The notes under the pieces are model-generated. The model was not told the origin of the DNA, did no database searches, and saw only the letters and a program-made list of their open reading frames with translations. A program made the position numbers and the translations under genes. Shown in pieces: positions 43,185 to 55,295 of a stretch of 64,000 nucleotides of DNA; position 1 is the first letter of the stretch; the number at the start of each line of letters is the position of its first letter. Origin of the DNA: Isochrysis galbana (Eukaryota > Haptophyta > Isochrysidales > Isochrysidaceae); NCBI GenBank assembly GCA_018136815.1, contig CM030936.1, positions 1,285,694 through 1,349,693 on the forward strand, given 5' to 3'.

Positions 43185-45570
43185 TCACGAAGAATGCGGA
43201 CGAGGCGAGTGTTTGTCCTGCCTCATCGGCTCCACCCTCTTGCGTGATCTCCTGCGACACATGGCGAGGGGCGCGCGATGTTTGGCTGAACGCATGTGGC
43301 ACCGCTCGAACATGCCGATCGTATGTGCGGTTGTCCAGTCAAGTTGGGGGGACGGCAAGACGTGTGGTGAGGAAGCAGCCCGTGATGGAGTGCGGTTGCG
43401 GTTGCGGTCACGCACCTGCAGCGTGTTCGCGCTCATCCCGTGATACGATGACGTTGAGTTGATTTTTGCAAAAAGCAAGCGCAGAACGCGCTCCCGGTCC
43501 TCCCAGGTGAGGTCTCGGATGTCCACGCGCTCGTCGACGGTCTGCGGCAAGTTGGAGGCACGGCTCGCGCCTCCGGTAAGCGATGGAAGTCGCGAGTGGC
43601 TGCCAGACAGCCGCGTCCCCCTGCGCTCCTCTTCGGCCCGGCGTCTACCAATCTCCACCTTCACTTGCTCGATGGACTCGAGTAGGAAGGTCTCGACTTC
43701 GTTCCGCTTTTGGAGCACGAGCGCCGCGAGTCGCTTAACGTTCGCTAGCTCCTTGGTCTTCATCTTGACCAGCTGGCGTAACCCCGCTACGTCCATCTCG
43801 GCCTCGGCCGTTTTCCGTCTATCCGAGGCGAGCAACGATCCCCTTTCCTTCTCAAATTCGCGCGTGGAGCTGGACACGAACCTCTCCAACGACTTGACCT
43901 TGGTCGAGAGCTCGCTAATCTCCTTCGCCTGCCGGTGTCCCTGCTTGGCGTACTCTTTGGCGGCTTGTTCGTTCAGCGCCACCTCGCGCTTGAGCCGGCG
44001 GTTGTCCTCCTCTGTGGCCTTGTTTGCCTTCTGGAGCTCGTCCGTCTCGCGCACCTGCAGCCGCAACTCTTCCGCCATCCGCCGGTTCTCAAAGAGGATC
44101 TTTTTGGTGGAGGCGTCTAGCCGCTCGACTGCCTCCTCTTGCGAGGTCTTTTTCATCTCAGCCAGCATCTGCTTGTACTCCTTTTGCAGCTTGGCCTTCT
44201 CCTCGAAGAACTTGCGCTCCATCGCCTCTGCGGCCTCCCTTCGGGCTTCCTGCTCGTCTGCCAACGCCTGCTCCTTGGCAGCAAACTGGGCATCGTACTT
44301 GGCCTTGTTCTCCTTGTAGTGCACCAGCTGAGCTAATTCTCTCTCCGCCTCGTGTGCCCTCGTCGTCACGCGCTCAAGCTCCACGCGCAGCTTGCTCTCC
44401 ATCTCGGCCATCGCAGCCTCCTGCTGTGCCACCTCCTGAGCCCGCTGCTCCGTAAACATATCCCGCTGCTGTTTGATCGTCCCCTTGAGCGACTCGATGA
44501 GCTCATCCTTGCGTTCGGCATCTCGTCTCAAGAAGCTGATTATCTAAAGAAGGGGTGGGCGCCGTTTGTCGCGAGGTGGTCAGGAGATTCACATGGGCAC
44601 GTCCCACAGCACGAAAGCAAGTCGGCCTCATCTGTCCGCGCTGCTCCGCCTCGCCAACCACACATGTGCGAGCCTCAGGGCGCGCCCTTTCGGCTCTCAG
44701 CGCAAATGAAGCGCGCCCGCTTGGCTCATGGCACGAATCGCGGCCTTCGACCGACGCCTCGCACTTGCCGCCCCTCCCCCCAATCCCCCCCCCCCCCCCC
44801 CCTGCTCTATATAGTAGAGCGCCTCATCCCGACACTCCGCTTCTTTCTCATGCTGAACTGGTGCAGCACCGCGACGCCAGCTGCGGGATCTGTCGACCAA
44901 ACCGATACCATCCTCTCATGCGTGAGAGCCACCCTCCCGCCTACCTACCGTGGCTCCGTCGATTTGTCACCCCTCCACGGGGAAACACGCAGTATGCCAA
45001 GTTCCTGTTCCCATCTCCCATCGCTTCGTGCGGTGCGTTTTTCTTCCTCGCCTCCCTCTCCGACCTCCTCCCCCTTCCCCCCTCCTTCCCAGCTCGCCTT
45101 CTGCCCTCCATCTCTTCTGCAGCCACAGCATCACGCCCTCATCCTTTATCTCCTCAAACAAAGAGCGCGTCGATCTCGCTCTGAGCCAAACTCCCCCCAC
45201 ACGCACAAATGCTATGCTTGCAGTGCGTCCATCTCCTCGTCTCCTCCTTCCCCTCCCTCCCTCCCTCCCCACATCTCCAGCGCATCAATCTCTCTAAGCT
45301 CGTTCTCAGCCTCCCCCCGCCACCTCTCCCCCCTCTCCCTCCATCGCCTCATCTGCAGGGCATCCATCTCCCTCGCCTCCTTCTCCCTCCTCTCTTCCCC
45401 CTCTCCCCCCATCGCCTGACCTGTAGGGCATCCATCTCCCTCGCCTCCTTCTCCGTCTTCAGCCCATCATTCTCCGCACGCAGCTCCTGACAGCGCAGCT
45501 TATACTCCTCGAGCGCCTTGCGCCGCGCGTCCAACTCGATCCGCGTCACATCGTCTGACAGCATCGCCAC
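43185..45570 (-). CDS. BBOF1-like (CCDC176/DUF4515) coiled-coil basal-body protein
   Basis: Exon 1 (45570-45421) encodes 50 residues ending REMDALQ. Exon 2 (44543-43185) begins IISFLRRDAERKDELIESLKG. The 877-bp phase-0 intron (GTCAGG...CTTTAG) gives 502 residues. Nearly the whole protein is coiled coil (ELRAENDGLKTEKEA; AEELRLQVRETDELQKANK). The segment DLTWEDREVLRLLFAKIN-like (residues WEDRERVLRLLFAKINS) matches my recollection of the BBOF1 C-terminal region. BBOF1 aligns basal bodies and maintains axonemes of motile cilia. A good donor (CTGCAG-GTGCGT, 43416/43415) lies inside exon 2, so the last 77 residues may be intron read-through. The intron contains tandem echoes of the exon-1 end (GAGATGGATGCCCTGCAG). 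Here the upstream tract is purine-rich on the coding strand, opposite to the other genes. Confidence 0.65.
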
Positions 45571-47646
45571 TCGTCCTCCCCCTCTCTGTCTCGCTGTCCC
45601 TCCGTCTCTCCCCCTCCCCCTCCCCCTCCCCCTCCCCTCCCTCTCCCCCTCTCCCTCTCTCCGCGGCGGAGGAGGAGAGAAAGAGGCTCTTGCTGCCGAC
45701 CAAGAGACCGTGCTGCTTATCTATTCAGAAAGAAAGAGCCTTTCACACGTAAGAAACCGACGCGAGTACCCCGTCAGGCAGAGTAGAATCGAGCCGACGA
45801 CTCTCTCTCTCCTGGCGCCGCCTGTGAGCTGTGTGGACGATGAGAGAAGTTCGCAACGGTTTCAGATGTGTGTGCCGGTCAAATCTTTCCTTGGAACAGC
45901 TACATAGTCCTAGAGAGGGCAACTCGTAGAGAGTAATCTTGTAAGTTCACGCTGGCACGCTGGCACGCTGGCTAGGGCTTTCCCATTTTATCTTTTTATG
46001 CGCTATCTATATGGGATGTGTGGGATGAGATGCCTTGTGGATAATGGTTTAACTCCTTACTGCCGGGCCGAAGCACCGAAACAGGTGCTTCATCACAGAC
46101 CACAGCTGTTTACCTACGCCCTTGCTTGCCCTTGCCCTAGCCCAGGCTTCTTCTTCTTCTACCTCAAAGGCAAAGGCAACCAAGAAAGCACCAAAGTACC
46201 CAATAGAGGTTAGAGCCTCTTATAGAGGTAGGGACGGGGAAAATCGACTTTTCACTACAATTGCACCCAAAAGTCGATGTGAATGCATGATGCATGGCGA
46301 GGTGTCTCATGCTATGATAAGAGCTTGTGCAAAGTTTCAGAAGCCAATTGTTTCTCATGGCTCACGGTGGCGAGTACAAGAGCAAACAACGCGGTGTTTT
46401 TTTCGCGGTGGCCAGGGATTTTTTTAGTAGATTTTGGCGCGTTGGAACCACAATGACAATGAAGGATGCTAGTGCCCACCAAAGGCCACTTTCGGGGTTG
46501 CTGGGCTGGAACTCCGTCCTGTTCTCCGGCGAAAGTTTCGAAAAATTACCGAATTTCGGGCCTTCGAAGGCGGAGCTCTGTCACGGATGCCCTTCCGTCC
46601 TCTCCTGTACTTACTTTCTAAGTCCTGTGAGATCTTCCTCCTCACGTGAGGAGAGGCGACGGGCCTGCTCCTGCACTAACTACGACGGGTCAAGGGGGGC
46701 GAGGCGGGTTGAGGCAGGCCTATCAGCCTGTCAGCTATACAGCTCTATACTGTAGACAAACGTAAAGCCAGTAAACTCGCATGTTGCTCCCTTTATGTTG
46801 TCTCTCGATTCTCGAGGTCTTTTGGGTCTTTTCTTCTCGTGTTCGCGCCGCTCCATCGCCGCTCTCTGCTGTCCGTTATCGTTCCCCTGCACATAAATAT
46901 TAATATTAATATGCAAAATCTCGCTTTTCTTACCTTTTTTGTCTGTGTGTGCGTGTTTGCCGGTCAGATTGTCAGATTTTTTGTCTCTTTCTATGCAGCA
47001 TTTTCTCGCTCTCAGGCCGTCGCGTGCCGCCTGTGCGCGCCATGGCCCCTCTCTAGGGGGACCTGCAGGTATATCCCCAGCTCCCCAGCCGGCCAGTAGG
47101 CCGGTCACTCACGCTTTTTAACAACTATTTTCCATCCCTCCTGGGTGTCCAAGGATTCCCCAGGGACCCCCCTTACCTGCCCCCCCCCCCCCCCCCCCCG
47201 CGAACCCCCTCTACCCCACGAAAATCCATGGCGTCGGTGAGTGACTCCCCCGCCTTGTCCGGCCCATGGAGGTCTATTTTGGGAGAATGGGAGGATTGCG
47301 CGCGTGAGGGAATCAAAGCAGTGAAACTGGCCGAAGGAGTGTGAGTTGCGTTGCGCGGTCTGTCTGGGCGAGGATCGCAGGATGGGTGTGTTGAGTGCTC
47401 AGCACTCAGCAGCCATGCCAAAAGGCAAGGCTTGAGGATAACTGACACGCCCCCCCGGAGTGACGTTAGTGCCCGAGGGGAGGGGAGCGAGGCACCCCCG
47501 CGTGACCCCTACTCTAAGAGTAGGTGCACCTTTTAATCGCTTATATCGGGCTGCTTTCAGCTTTCGCGCCGCGCCTTCGCCCACGCGAGATCCTTTTGAA
47601 CGGTCCAAGGACAATCCCTTCCCAATCGATTATGCGGTCCACTACT
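45571..47646. other. Intergenic stretch with CT repeats and repeat fragments
   Basis: A C/T-rich array lies at 45590-45660. Positions 46586-46671 match 3717-3802. A C-run of about 18 lies at 47181-47199. Frames (for example 46122-46427, 46327-46755) have no family motif. No gene is supported. Confidence 0.5.
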
Positions 47647-47662
47647 GCAAGGGGGCCTAGGA

Positions 47663-48422
47663 CAACTAAGTTTATACTTGGTTGACCCATGGGGGGGCAC
47701 GAGCCCCCCCCTCTCTCCACTCCTCCCCTGCCATGGGGGAGGAACCACCCATCCTCCTGGCATGCCTGATGGCTTGCCAGGAGGCCACTGCCCTACTGAC
47801 CCACTCCCTTCCCCACAGGCTCGCCCCATTCGCCCATCCTGGCCCCTCGTGACCAGCCCATTGCTCCAACCCCCCTCCCCCCCTGGTCGACAGGCAGACA
47901 GGTGCAGACTGGGGGCCCCAGAGGCTCGGGAGCGCCAGCGAGGGAGAGGCAGGGGAGGCCAGGGCCCAGCCCCAGCCTCCTCTGCCCCCTGAGCTGGCCT
48001 CCAGGAGCCTCCAGGGGCCGCCAGAGGGCAGCTGGAGGCCTGCCGCAGGCGCGCCATCGCGCGTGCCGCAGGAGAGGGGAGAGAGAGCGCGGAAAAGGGG
48101 GTGGGCGCGAGCGAGAGCTCCGCCCACCGGAAAATCGGTAAGTCTCGCGCCTGTTTACAGGATAAGACGAGACAGAGTGGGCCGCCCACTCGGAGACACA
48201 GGAGGAAGGGGGGGAAAGATCACCGGGGGGTGGCGCGGGCCACCGGACCATATCTAAGCCCTCCACCCCAATCCCCCTAGTAGTGTACGGGGGGAGCCGC
48301 CTGATGGCGGGGGGAGAAGGGCCGGGGAATGGGGGTGTAGAGAGTATGCTACGTGCTACTTGTAGTGGGTAGTGGTTCCATTCGCCGCGAGTGCGGTAAG
48401 AATATTAAAAGGTTTTTTTTTT
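47663..48422 (+). mobile_element. T-tailed non-autonomous retroelement, copy C, with 16-bp target duplication
   Basis: The 760-bp element starts CAACTAAGTTTATACTTGG and ends GGTAAGAATATTAAAAGG plus ten T's. It is flanked by exact direct repeats GCAAGGGGGCCTAGGA at 47647-47662 and 48423-48438. It is the best-preserved copy of the family. Its first 27 bases equal the 5' end of the LINE at 7887, and its tail resembles the LINE tail, which implies mobilisation by that LINE. Frames across it (for example 47557-48189 minus) also occur in copies A and B and translate GC-rich repeat DNA. Confidence 0.88.
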
Positions 48423-48438
48423 GCAAGGGGGCCTAGGA

Positions 48439-49256
48439 GGCGCAAGCTTTGGCGGCTGGAAATTGGCTATAAACTGAATACTTACAACACCACACCAAAA
48501 ACGAAGAAATGGCGGCGACGCAACATCAACATCGCAACGGCATCATGTCACGCGCGCACATAAGAAGCGAGAGAAAGCTAGGAACAGACAAGGGGCAGAG
48601 TCGGGCGACACGCACACGCACACATGGAAGCCGCTACATCATCAGGTCATCAGCACCCAATAGGGCATATTGAACCACTCCTCCTTTGTCGGGAACAAAT
48701 AGGGTGGCGAAGTGGGGGAAGGGGTTAGAGGGGGGCAGCCGGCACTGCTAAGTAGCAGGGTCTGCGCGCCTTGTCTTGCAAATTTCAGGCATTCGACAGG
48801 TTGAGACGCGAAGCTGTTATCCGCATAGGAGTCTACGTATCGCGGAGGTGCACTGGTGTCGTAATTCGTTCGGGCGCGATGCGGGGAGCTGGCACCGCAC
48901 CGCTGGGCCACATCACCAAGCTGTGGCCCCCGAGCTGTTACGGGCGTGCCTCACGAGTACTCGGTCGTCCCCCCCGTGTCGGAAAGCCACCAACGCGGTT
49001 CGATTGCCGAGCACCGAGCCACTTTTCAGCCACCAAAGCTTGCGCAGATGGACGTAGCAGATGGACGGACAATCATCGAGCGCCAGGTGAACTCTTCTCA
49101 TGAAGCTGCTTGCCGGAAGTCAAGCCGTAGCGCTTCGGCGAGCAGTCGAAATCGTAGAGCAGGACGAATGGCAGCCGGGCCGACCGGTGGTATCTAAGGC
49201 TTGACCATCGCAAGCAAGCGGCAGCTCTAAGGACGAGCACGATAGATGGTGGATGC
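48439..49256. other. Intergenic stretch, 3' flank of the ATP-grasp gene
   Basis: No independent gene is supported. Positions 49195-49100 could hold a short extra exon of the ATP-grasp gene (see that entry). Confidence 0.45.
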
Positions 49257-51885
49257 TCATACCTCGAAGAGGCCATCCTCGACGAGCTGGTGAAAGGTGG
49301 CATAGTCCTCGCGCAACACCTCAAGGCTCTGGTGGACGAGGTTGACGTTTCCGGAGGCCGAGCACGCGTCGATCGTCTTCGAGATAGGCTGCCCTTCAGA
49401 GACCATGACACAGGAGGACGAATAGGAGCGCAGCTTGGTGATAGCCTCCCACCGCTCGGTGTTGATCTTCTTGAGGATGCCCTCGACGGGTGAGCGCAGC
49501 TTCGCCTCCATAACATGGACCTTGAAGTTTGTGGGCACGGCAGGCAAAGCTGCGAAGGCAGCGGGATCGAGGGCGCAGTCGAGGAGCGCCGAAACGGCCG
49601 AGTAACCAAGCGCAGCCTCGGCCATGGGCGCCCATGTGCCCTCGCCGCCGTGGACCCGGCAGTTGACCTCTACTAGCACAGGGCCACGGTCGACGAGCAT
49701 GATTTCTGAGTGGCAGCAACCCTGCGAATGTGTGGCATGGAGAGGCGACTTTGATGGATGGCTCGCGCACAGCAGCATGCCGTAGGCTGCAAGTGCGAGA
49801 TGCCGGCAGAGACGCGCGACCGGCGCAGGGAAGCAACTGGGCACAGGCGGCGCGAGAGCTTTCGGCGCGGCATGGCCGCGCGGGCCTGATGGCTTTGAGC
49901 AATGCCAGGGTGATTCGCCAGACGCACCTGCGTGATGGAGAGCGCGTCCAGTACGCCGGTAGTGTACCGCACCATCTCAGCGAGCGCGGGCTCCGCCTCT
50001 ATCGGCAGCAACTGCATGCCATAGTACACGACGGGGGCGCCATTGTATACGCGCTTGTCGTATTTCCAAATGGCAACGCACTTGTGCACGCCGTCGCGCG
50101 ATACAGTATCGACGACATACTCCTCGCCTACGCACGGTTGTTCGCGTTAATTCTGTGCGGACGCGCACGCGCCAATGTGGTCGCATTCGCGAGCGCGCAG
50201 CGTGATGGTGACGCGCGGGAAGCGCACCCTTCAGGTACTCCTGCAGTAGGACCGAGTAGTTGGTGAGCCCCAGTACATTCTTTGTGCCCTCGAGGGCACG
50301 GAAGGCACGGCGCACGCCGTCGGGTGAGTCGACAATGGAGACGCCATCTGAGCCGGCGCCCTCGACGGGCTTCACGACAGCGCGGTAAGGCGAAGGGCAC
50401 CACGCGTTAATGAACGCCTCGACGCCGTCCATTGAGTCGGCCTGCATCTGAAAGCACGCCTCGAGGCCGGCCGCACGCACCGCTTCGGTCTGCGCATACT
50501 TGTTGCGCCGGAGGCCGGTCTTGAGGGTACCGTTGGTGGGCAGCTTCAGTGCCTCCGAAAGGTAGTCGCCGAGCGAGACGCCCGTCTCACAGCCAACGAT
50601 GCAGCCGACAAGCGGGATGCCAACCGCGCGAATCGCTGCCACAGTCTTTGGCAAGTCACCCGCCGTGTGCGTGATCATGCCGGCGTACGGCACGGCCATA
50701 CCCTTTGCGACAAAGCCCTTGAGCTCGTCGGGAATCGACTCGGACCAGACGCAGATGATCTGGAGGCCCATGCGGTGGACCGCCTGGTACGCGACGACCG
50801 CACCAGTGGATACGGGATCGACAATGACGAGCGCATCTGCGCCCTTCACAGGCTCGCCCGCCGCAGTCGCGCGCGCGATCTCGTCGACACCTGCGCGTTT
50901 GATGGACCGGACCACTTCGAAAGTCTGGCCGGTCGGCAGCGATGACGACAGCGCCATGGGCAGGCCGCCTGGCTCGCACAGCAGATAGTCGTCGTCGGGA
51001 GCGACTGCGAAGGTCCGCGCAGGGAGGGGAAGATGGGGGGGGGGGGGGGGGTCGAATAGGCGCTCCAGAGCGGGGCACTGGGAGAGGGGTGGAGGCGAGA
51101 CAGTGCGGGTGCAGGCAAAGGGAAAGGCAAGCCCAAAATGCTCACTCCGGCATGCGGCACGCAGCATCTTATCGAGCGCCGCATCGGGCGACGGGTCGTA
51201 CCATGCGAGTCTGCGCGGCGGCTCGGCGCCGCATCGCACCTGCATCCACCTAAAAGGGGGAGGGGGATGGTGGGAAGAGAGGGAGGTAGTGCAGGTGGTC
51301 CGACATGGCATATGCAAGGAGCTGCAGAAGCCTGCATCAGCCATGAGGATGGTGCCCCTACCAGAGAATTTGAGTCGAAGAGGCAGAGAGTTGGTGGAGA
51401 CGAGGGGGAGGGAAAGGAAGAGATGAGGGTGGAGGAAGCGACCACCGGCAGCGGCAGGCCATCCCTCTCCCTCCCTCCCTCCCTCCTCTCTCTCTCTCTA
51501 GGCTCGATGCCGCACATCCGACCATACATCCCTGCCGCCCTCATCACCCTCCCACTGTACCTCCTCTCCCATCCTCTGCTGCGCCTCTCCCGTCATCCCT
51601 CATCCACCCACCCTCCGATACACCCACCCTCCCACCCACCCTCCCATCCACTCTCTCTCTCCCCCCCCCCCCCTCTCCGCATGGAATCTGGATCCCCAGA
51701 GGCAGGAGAAGGAAAGCGAGAGGAAGGGAGAGGGCGAGAGCGAGCGCCGGAGGAGGCGCGCGAATGAGCGAGTTTTTGGCCAGTTCGGTTGCTCACTTGC
51801 GCATCGGAGCTGCCGCGCCACCGTGCTCGCCCGATGAGCCTGCTGCAGGGCTGCGCTTGGAGTTGTTGTTGGAGACGGCCCTCAT
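49257..51885 (-). CDS. ATP-grasp enzyme (carboxylate-amine ligase-like), five exons
   Basis: Exons 51885-51797, 51249-51146, 51004-50228, 50127-49928 and 49721-49257. All introns are GT-AG and all phases agree, giving 544 residues. ATP-grasp marks: YRAVVKPVEGAGSDGVSIV (first ATP-binding lysine and glycine-rich loop), LLQEYLKGEEYVVDTVSRDG spanning exons 3-4, VAIWKYDKR, and EIMLVDRGPVLVEVNCRVHG then GEGTW near residue 411 (metal-binding E/N and C-terminal loop). The N-terminal part has a pre-ATP-grasp fold (VIVDPVSTGAVVAYQA). Such enzymes join a carboxylate to an amine or thiol through an acyl phosphate. The substrate is not deducible. The stop TGA lies inside a consensus donor (GAG-GTATGAG), so a short additional exon at about 49195-49100 is possible. 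A CT-rich coding-strand tract precedes the ATG. Confidence 0.85.
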
Positions 51886-52440
51886 CGTCGCTGGAGGGGG
51901 AGAGAGGGAGATGGGGAAGAGAGAGAAGGGGGGGAGGGGGGAGGCCGAAAGGGGGGCGGGGGGGGTCTTGTTGTGTGTGTTGGGCGTGGGGGGATGGGAT
52001 GGGAGAGCTTGACGAGGGAAGGGGGGGAAAGAGAGGGAAGGAGGGCGGGCGAGAGTCGAGGGGCGAAGAGAAGAGGTCGGGGAGGGGAGCGGGGGGGGGG
52101 GAGCGCGGGGGGGGGGGGGGGGGGGGGGGACGAGCCGCGCGGGGGGGAAGGGCGGGGGGGGGGGGGGGGGGGGGGGGGGGAAGAGAGAGAGAGAGGGGGG
52201 GGGGGGGGGGGTGCGGGGGGGGGGTGCGGGGAGAGGGTCCCCCCCCCCCCCTTCCCTTCCCTCTCCTCTTCTTCTTCTTCTCTTCTTCTTCTTCTCTCTT
52301 CTCTCCCTCCCCGCCACCTACTTTCTCCCGTTTCCCTCTCCCTCTCTCTCCCTCCCACTCTCTCTCCTTCACTTCCCCCCTCTCTCCCCCCTCTTCCTCC
52401 TATCTCTCTGTCTCTCTCCTTCTTCATCTTCTAACACTTC
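51886..52440 (+). repeat. G-rich then C/T-rich simple-sequence region
   Basis: Positions 51890-52235 are G/A-rich with several runs of 12-25 G. From 52239 to 52440 the strand flips to C/T-rich. The region is upstream of the minus-strand ATP-grasp gene, where it reads as a pyrimidine tract. Frames of up to 263 residues on both strands are artefacts. Confidence 0.8.
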
Positions 52441-52740
52441 GAACTGGGTGGCGATTGCATCTGGCGATAGATATTCCTTCTCTCTCTCTCTCATGGGCAC
52501 TACTACTCTTGTACCACGCAGTACCACAGAGAGCTCCCCCCCCCTCTCTCTCACGCCTCACAGCACGGACATACATATAACTTCTCGATCCACCGCATGT
52601 TCCAGACTCCCCGAGAAAGCCAAAGTATAGATACCAATGCCAATATTCTCTCCGTACGGATGGACTTTTCACATGTAAAGTCTCTCTTTCTCTCTCTCTC
52701 CTCTGTCTGATCTCTCTCTCTCATCTCTCTCCGCCTCTCT

Positions 52741-53210
52741 CGGGATCCAGCCGCATCTCCCCCCCCCCCCCCCCTTTCCCCTTCTTCCCCTGCTTTTTCA
52801 AATGTAATCTCTCTCATCTCTCTCTCTCTCTCTCTCTCTCTCAGACTCTCGGGATCCAGCCGCGTCTCCCCCCCCCCCCCCCTTTCCCCTTCTTCCCCTG
52901 CTTTTTCAAATGTAATCTCTCTCATCTCTCTCTCTCTCTCTCTCTCTCTCAGACTCTCGGGATCCAGCCGCGTCTCCCCCCCCCCCCCCCTTTCCCCTTC
53001 TTCCCCTGCTTTTTCAAATGTAATCTCTCTCATCTCTCTCTCTCTCTCTCTCTCTCTCAGACTCTCGGGATCCAGCCGCATCTCCCCCCCCCCCCCCTTT
53101 CCCCTTCTTCCCCTGCTTTTTCAAATGTAATCTCTCTCATCTCTCTCTCTCTCTCTCTCTCTCTCAGACTCTCGGGATCCAGCCGCGTCTCCCCCCCCCC
53201 CTTCCCCTTC
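52741..53210 (+). repeat. 108-bp tandem minisatellite, five units
   Basis: CGGGATCCAGCCGC begins units at 52741, 52850, 52958, 53066 and 53173 (period 107-109 bp). Each unit carries a C-run of 10-15, CCCCTTCTTCCCCTGC, TTTTTCAAATGTAATCTC and a CT microsatellite. Near-identity of the units implies recent expansion. The 176-residue minus-strand frame is its translation. Confidence 0.9.
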
Positions 53211-54297
53211 CCCGTCTCCGAGAGGAGGGGCTCGTGGCGGCGCTCTCGTCTCCCAAACGAAAATAAAAAACCGCGAGGGGTTTTGTTTTTGCACCGCCCC
53301 AATAATGCCTCAATACAGTAGGGGTGCACCATTAAGAAAACAGAGATTTTTCTCCTGTACACTTTCCTTAAGGTGGCGGGCGCACGGAAGGGGTGGGGGG
53401 CGGGCGCGCGCGGCCGCCCTGGGTCCTGCAGCTGCAACGAGGCCTGGTGGCGGTGCAGGGCACTGGCATGCCCTCTGCGACCGGTGTAGGGGCTAGTGGA
53501 TATGTAGCCCCGGCATGCACTCGCGGGTGGTCCGGCTTGGTACCGACAAACAGAGGTTGGGTGGGGTCAGGAAAGGGTGCAGCGAGGCTGCGTGAGTGAG
53601 GCGCTCGGCATGGTATGGGGTGGAATTGGGCGCGATGGGAGGGCGCGGGCCGATCGAACCCTTCGCAGAGCGCGATGAGGCGTCACTTTGGCCCGGAGGA
53701 CCGCTGCTGGAACGCCCCCTGCATCTCCCCCCGAGCATTGGCCTCTTTCGCGTTGGCGTCCGCACGCTTGGACCTCAAGTCACACATCAGGTGCTGAAGC
53801 TGTCAAAATTCGTCGATACGCCTCGTGCGGCTGCTCGGAGGCATGCCACGTGCATGCTTAATCGGTCCGGGGTGCCTTGCCGCCATGGCGGCACCCATTG
53901 TCCCGCGAGAGGCCAGAATAGGAGGGGTTGTCGCACGCCGATACGCTAATGTGGGAGTGGCTATTTCAAAATGTGTAGTTTGTGTTGTGCACTTTGAATG
54001 TGGCTCACGTTGAGGCGTGAAAGTCCTTTCTGCCCCAGTTCTGAGGACCTGACATGAGAGGTGTGTATTAAGTAGTCACCTGTAAAGAGGGGTGAATGTG
54101 CGAAGCCAGGATGACGCTCCCCATATCATTTTCAACTCCTTTTTTTTGCACTCCGGTTGATGCGGAAATAAACGCTGAGGCAAACTCAGTTAATGTCCGG
54201 GGCTGTCACAGGCGGCCTCAAAATGGGGCAGAACAGCCTTCATCTCAGGTACAGTCGACTTGAATATGCCATCTAACGTGCACACGCGCACCAACCA
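53211..54297. other. Intergenic stretch without a recognisable gene
   Basis: Frames of 60-126 residues lack motifs. The sequence from 54010 to 54260 is AT-richer. No feature could be supported. Confidence 0.4.
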
Positions 54298-55202
54298 CTA
54301 CTCGCACTCCTCACAACAACTGAGTTCGGACAATATCTCAGATTGTGGGTCGTCAGAATCGACTTGGCCACGAGCAGATGAGCCCACGCTGTCCGACGCA
54401 GAACTTGCATCATCCGACGCAAAACCACTCATCCTGACACATCTCAGTGACCTCCTTCCATCGTGACAAGCACTGGTGCACAACACGCCGGCTGCGCGGC
54501 AGGCACACGCAATCGTGGCGCACTTCACTAAAGCGGAACACGCACAAGCACCAGCCACACCTCTGGACGGAGCATCCTCGCCTCCCGGTTTGTAGTCGTG
54601 TTCGGCGCGTGCCGCCTGTGTCTCCTTCTGCCGCTTCATCTTCAAGAGTCTGCGCTTGAGGGCCCGCTCTCTGTAGTAGGCCGTCGACCGCCTCAGCAGA
54701 CTTTGCTCCACTCTAGCTCGCAATTCTGCATTCCACTGCTCGCGCTGTGCCGCACTTACGCCGATCTGCATGACCTCTAGAATGCGGGCTTGAAAGCTGC
54801 CGAAAGCTGCCAGCCGAGGATCGGGGTCCCATCCTCTCTCCTCCAGCTTCGCTTGGAAGCATCCCAACACAACTGCATTCGCGTGCGCAATACCGAGGGC
54901 TCAGTCGTGCACCTGTACAAGGCGTCCCGCATCACGATGCCCTTGGGCCTGTAGCGGAGGCAGATGCTGCCGACACGTTCAGAGGCATTCTGCGTGGCAG
55001 CGCCATGCCTTCCAAAGATGAAGTCCTTCCTGTCGATGACAGCCTTCCGAACATAGTCCAGCATCCCCTCCTGCCAATCCAAGCAATTGTTGGTTACGCT
55101 AGCAGGCTTGCCCGGTTCATGCATCCGGCACTGTCTCCAGAGCCCCGTGAAGAAACCTGGACCACGATGAACATCAAAAATGTGAATCAGACACTCCTCC
55201 AC
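54298..55202 (-). CDS. Unclassified transposon-like frames with a cysteine-rich (CXC-like) cluster
   Basis: Two overlapping minus-strand frames, 55202-54777 (141 residues, FTGLWRQCRMHEPG ... FGRHGAATQNASERVGS) and 54870-54298 (190 residues). Their contents look continuous across a frameshift or short intron near 54830. The second frame has basic helices (RERALKRRLLKMKRQKET) and a cysteine series CATIACACRAAGVLCTSACHD, similar in spacing to CXC/tesmin-type motifs often found at the C-terminus of transposon-encoded proteins. The family is not identified. It is either a degraded transposase or a two-exon gene of unknown function. It lies next to two other mobile elements. Confidence 0.4.
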
Positions 55203-55295
55203 TGCCAGGGAATCTTTCGAAAACCCTTAAGTGATTTGATGAAGACCGAAGTAAAATAGCGCCACGATATCATCCAACGGCCAACACCTGAGGGG

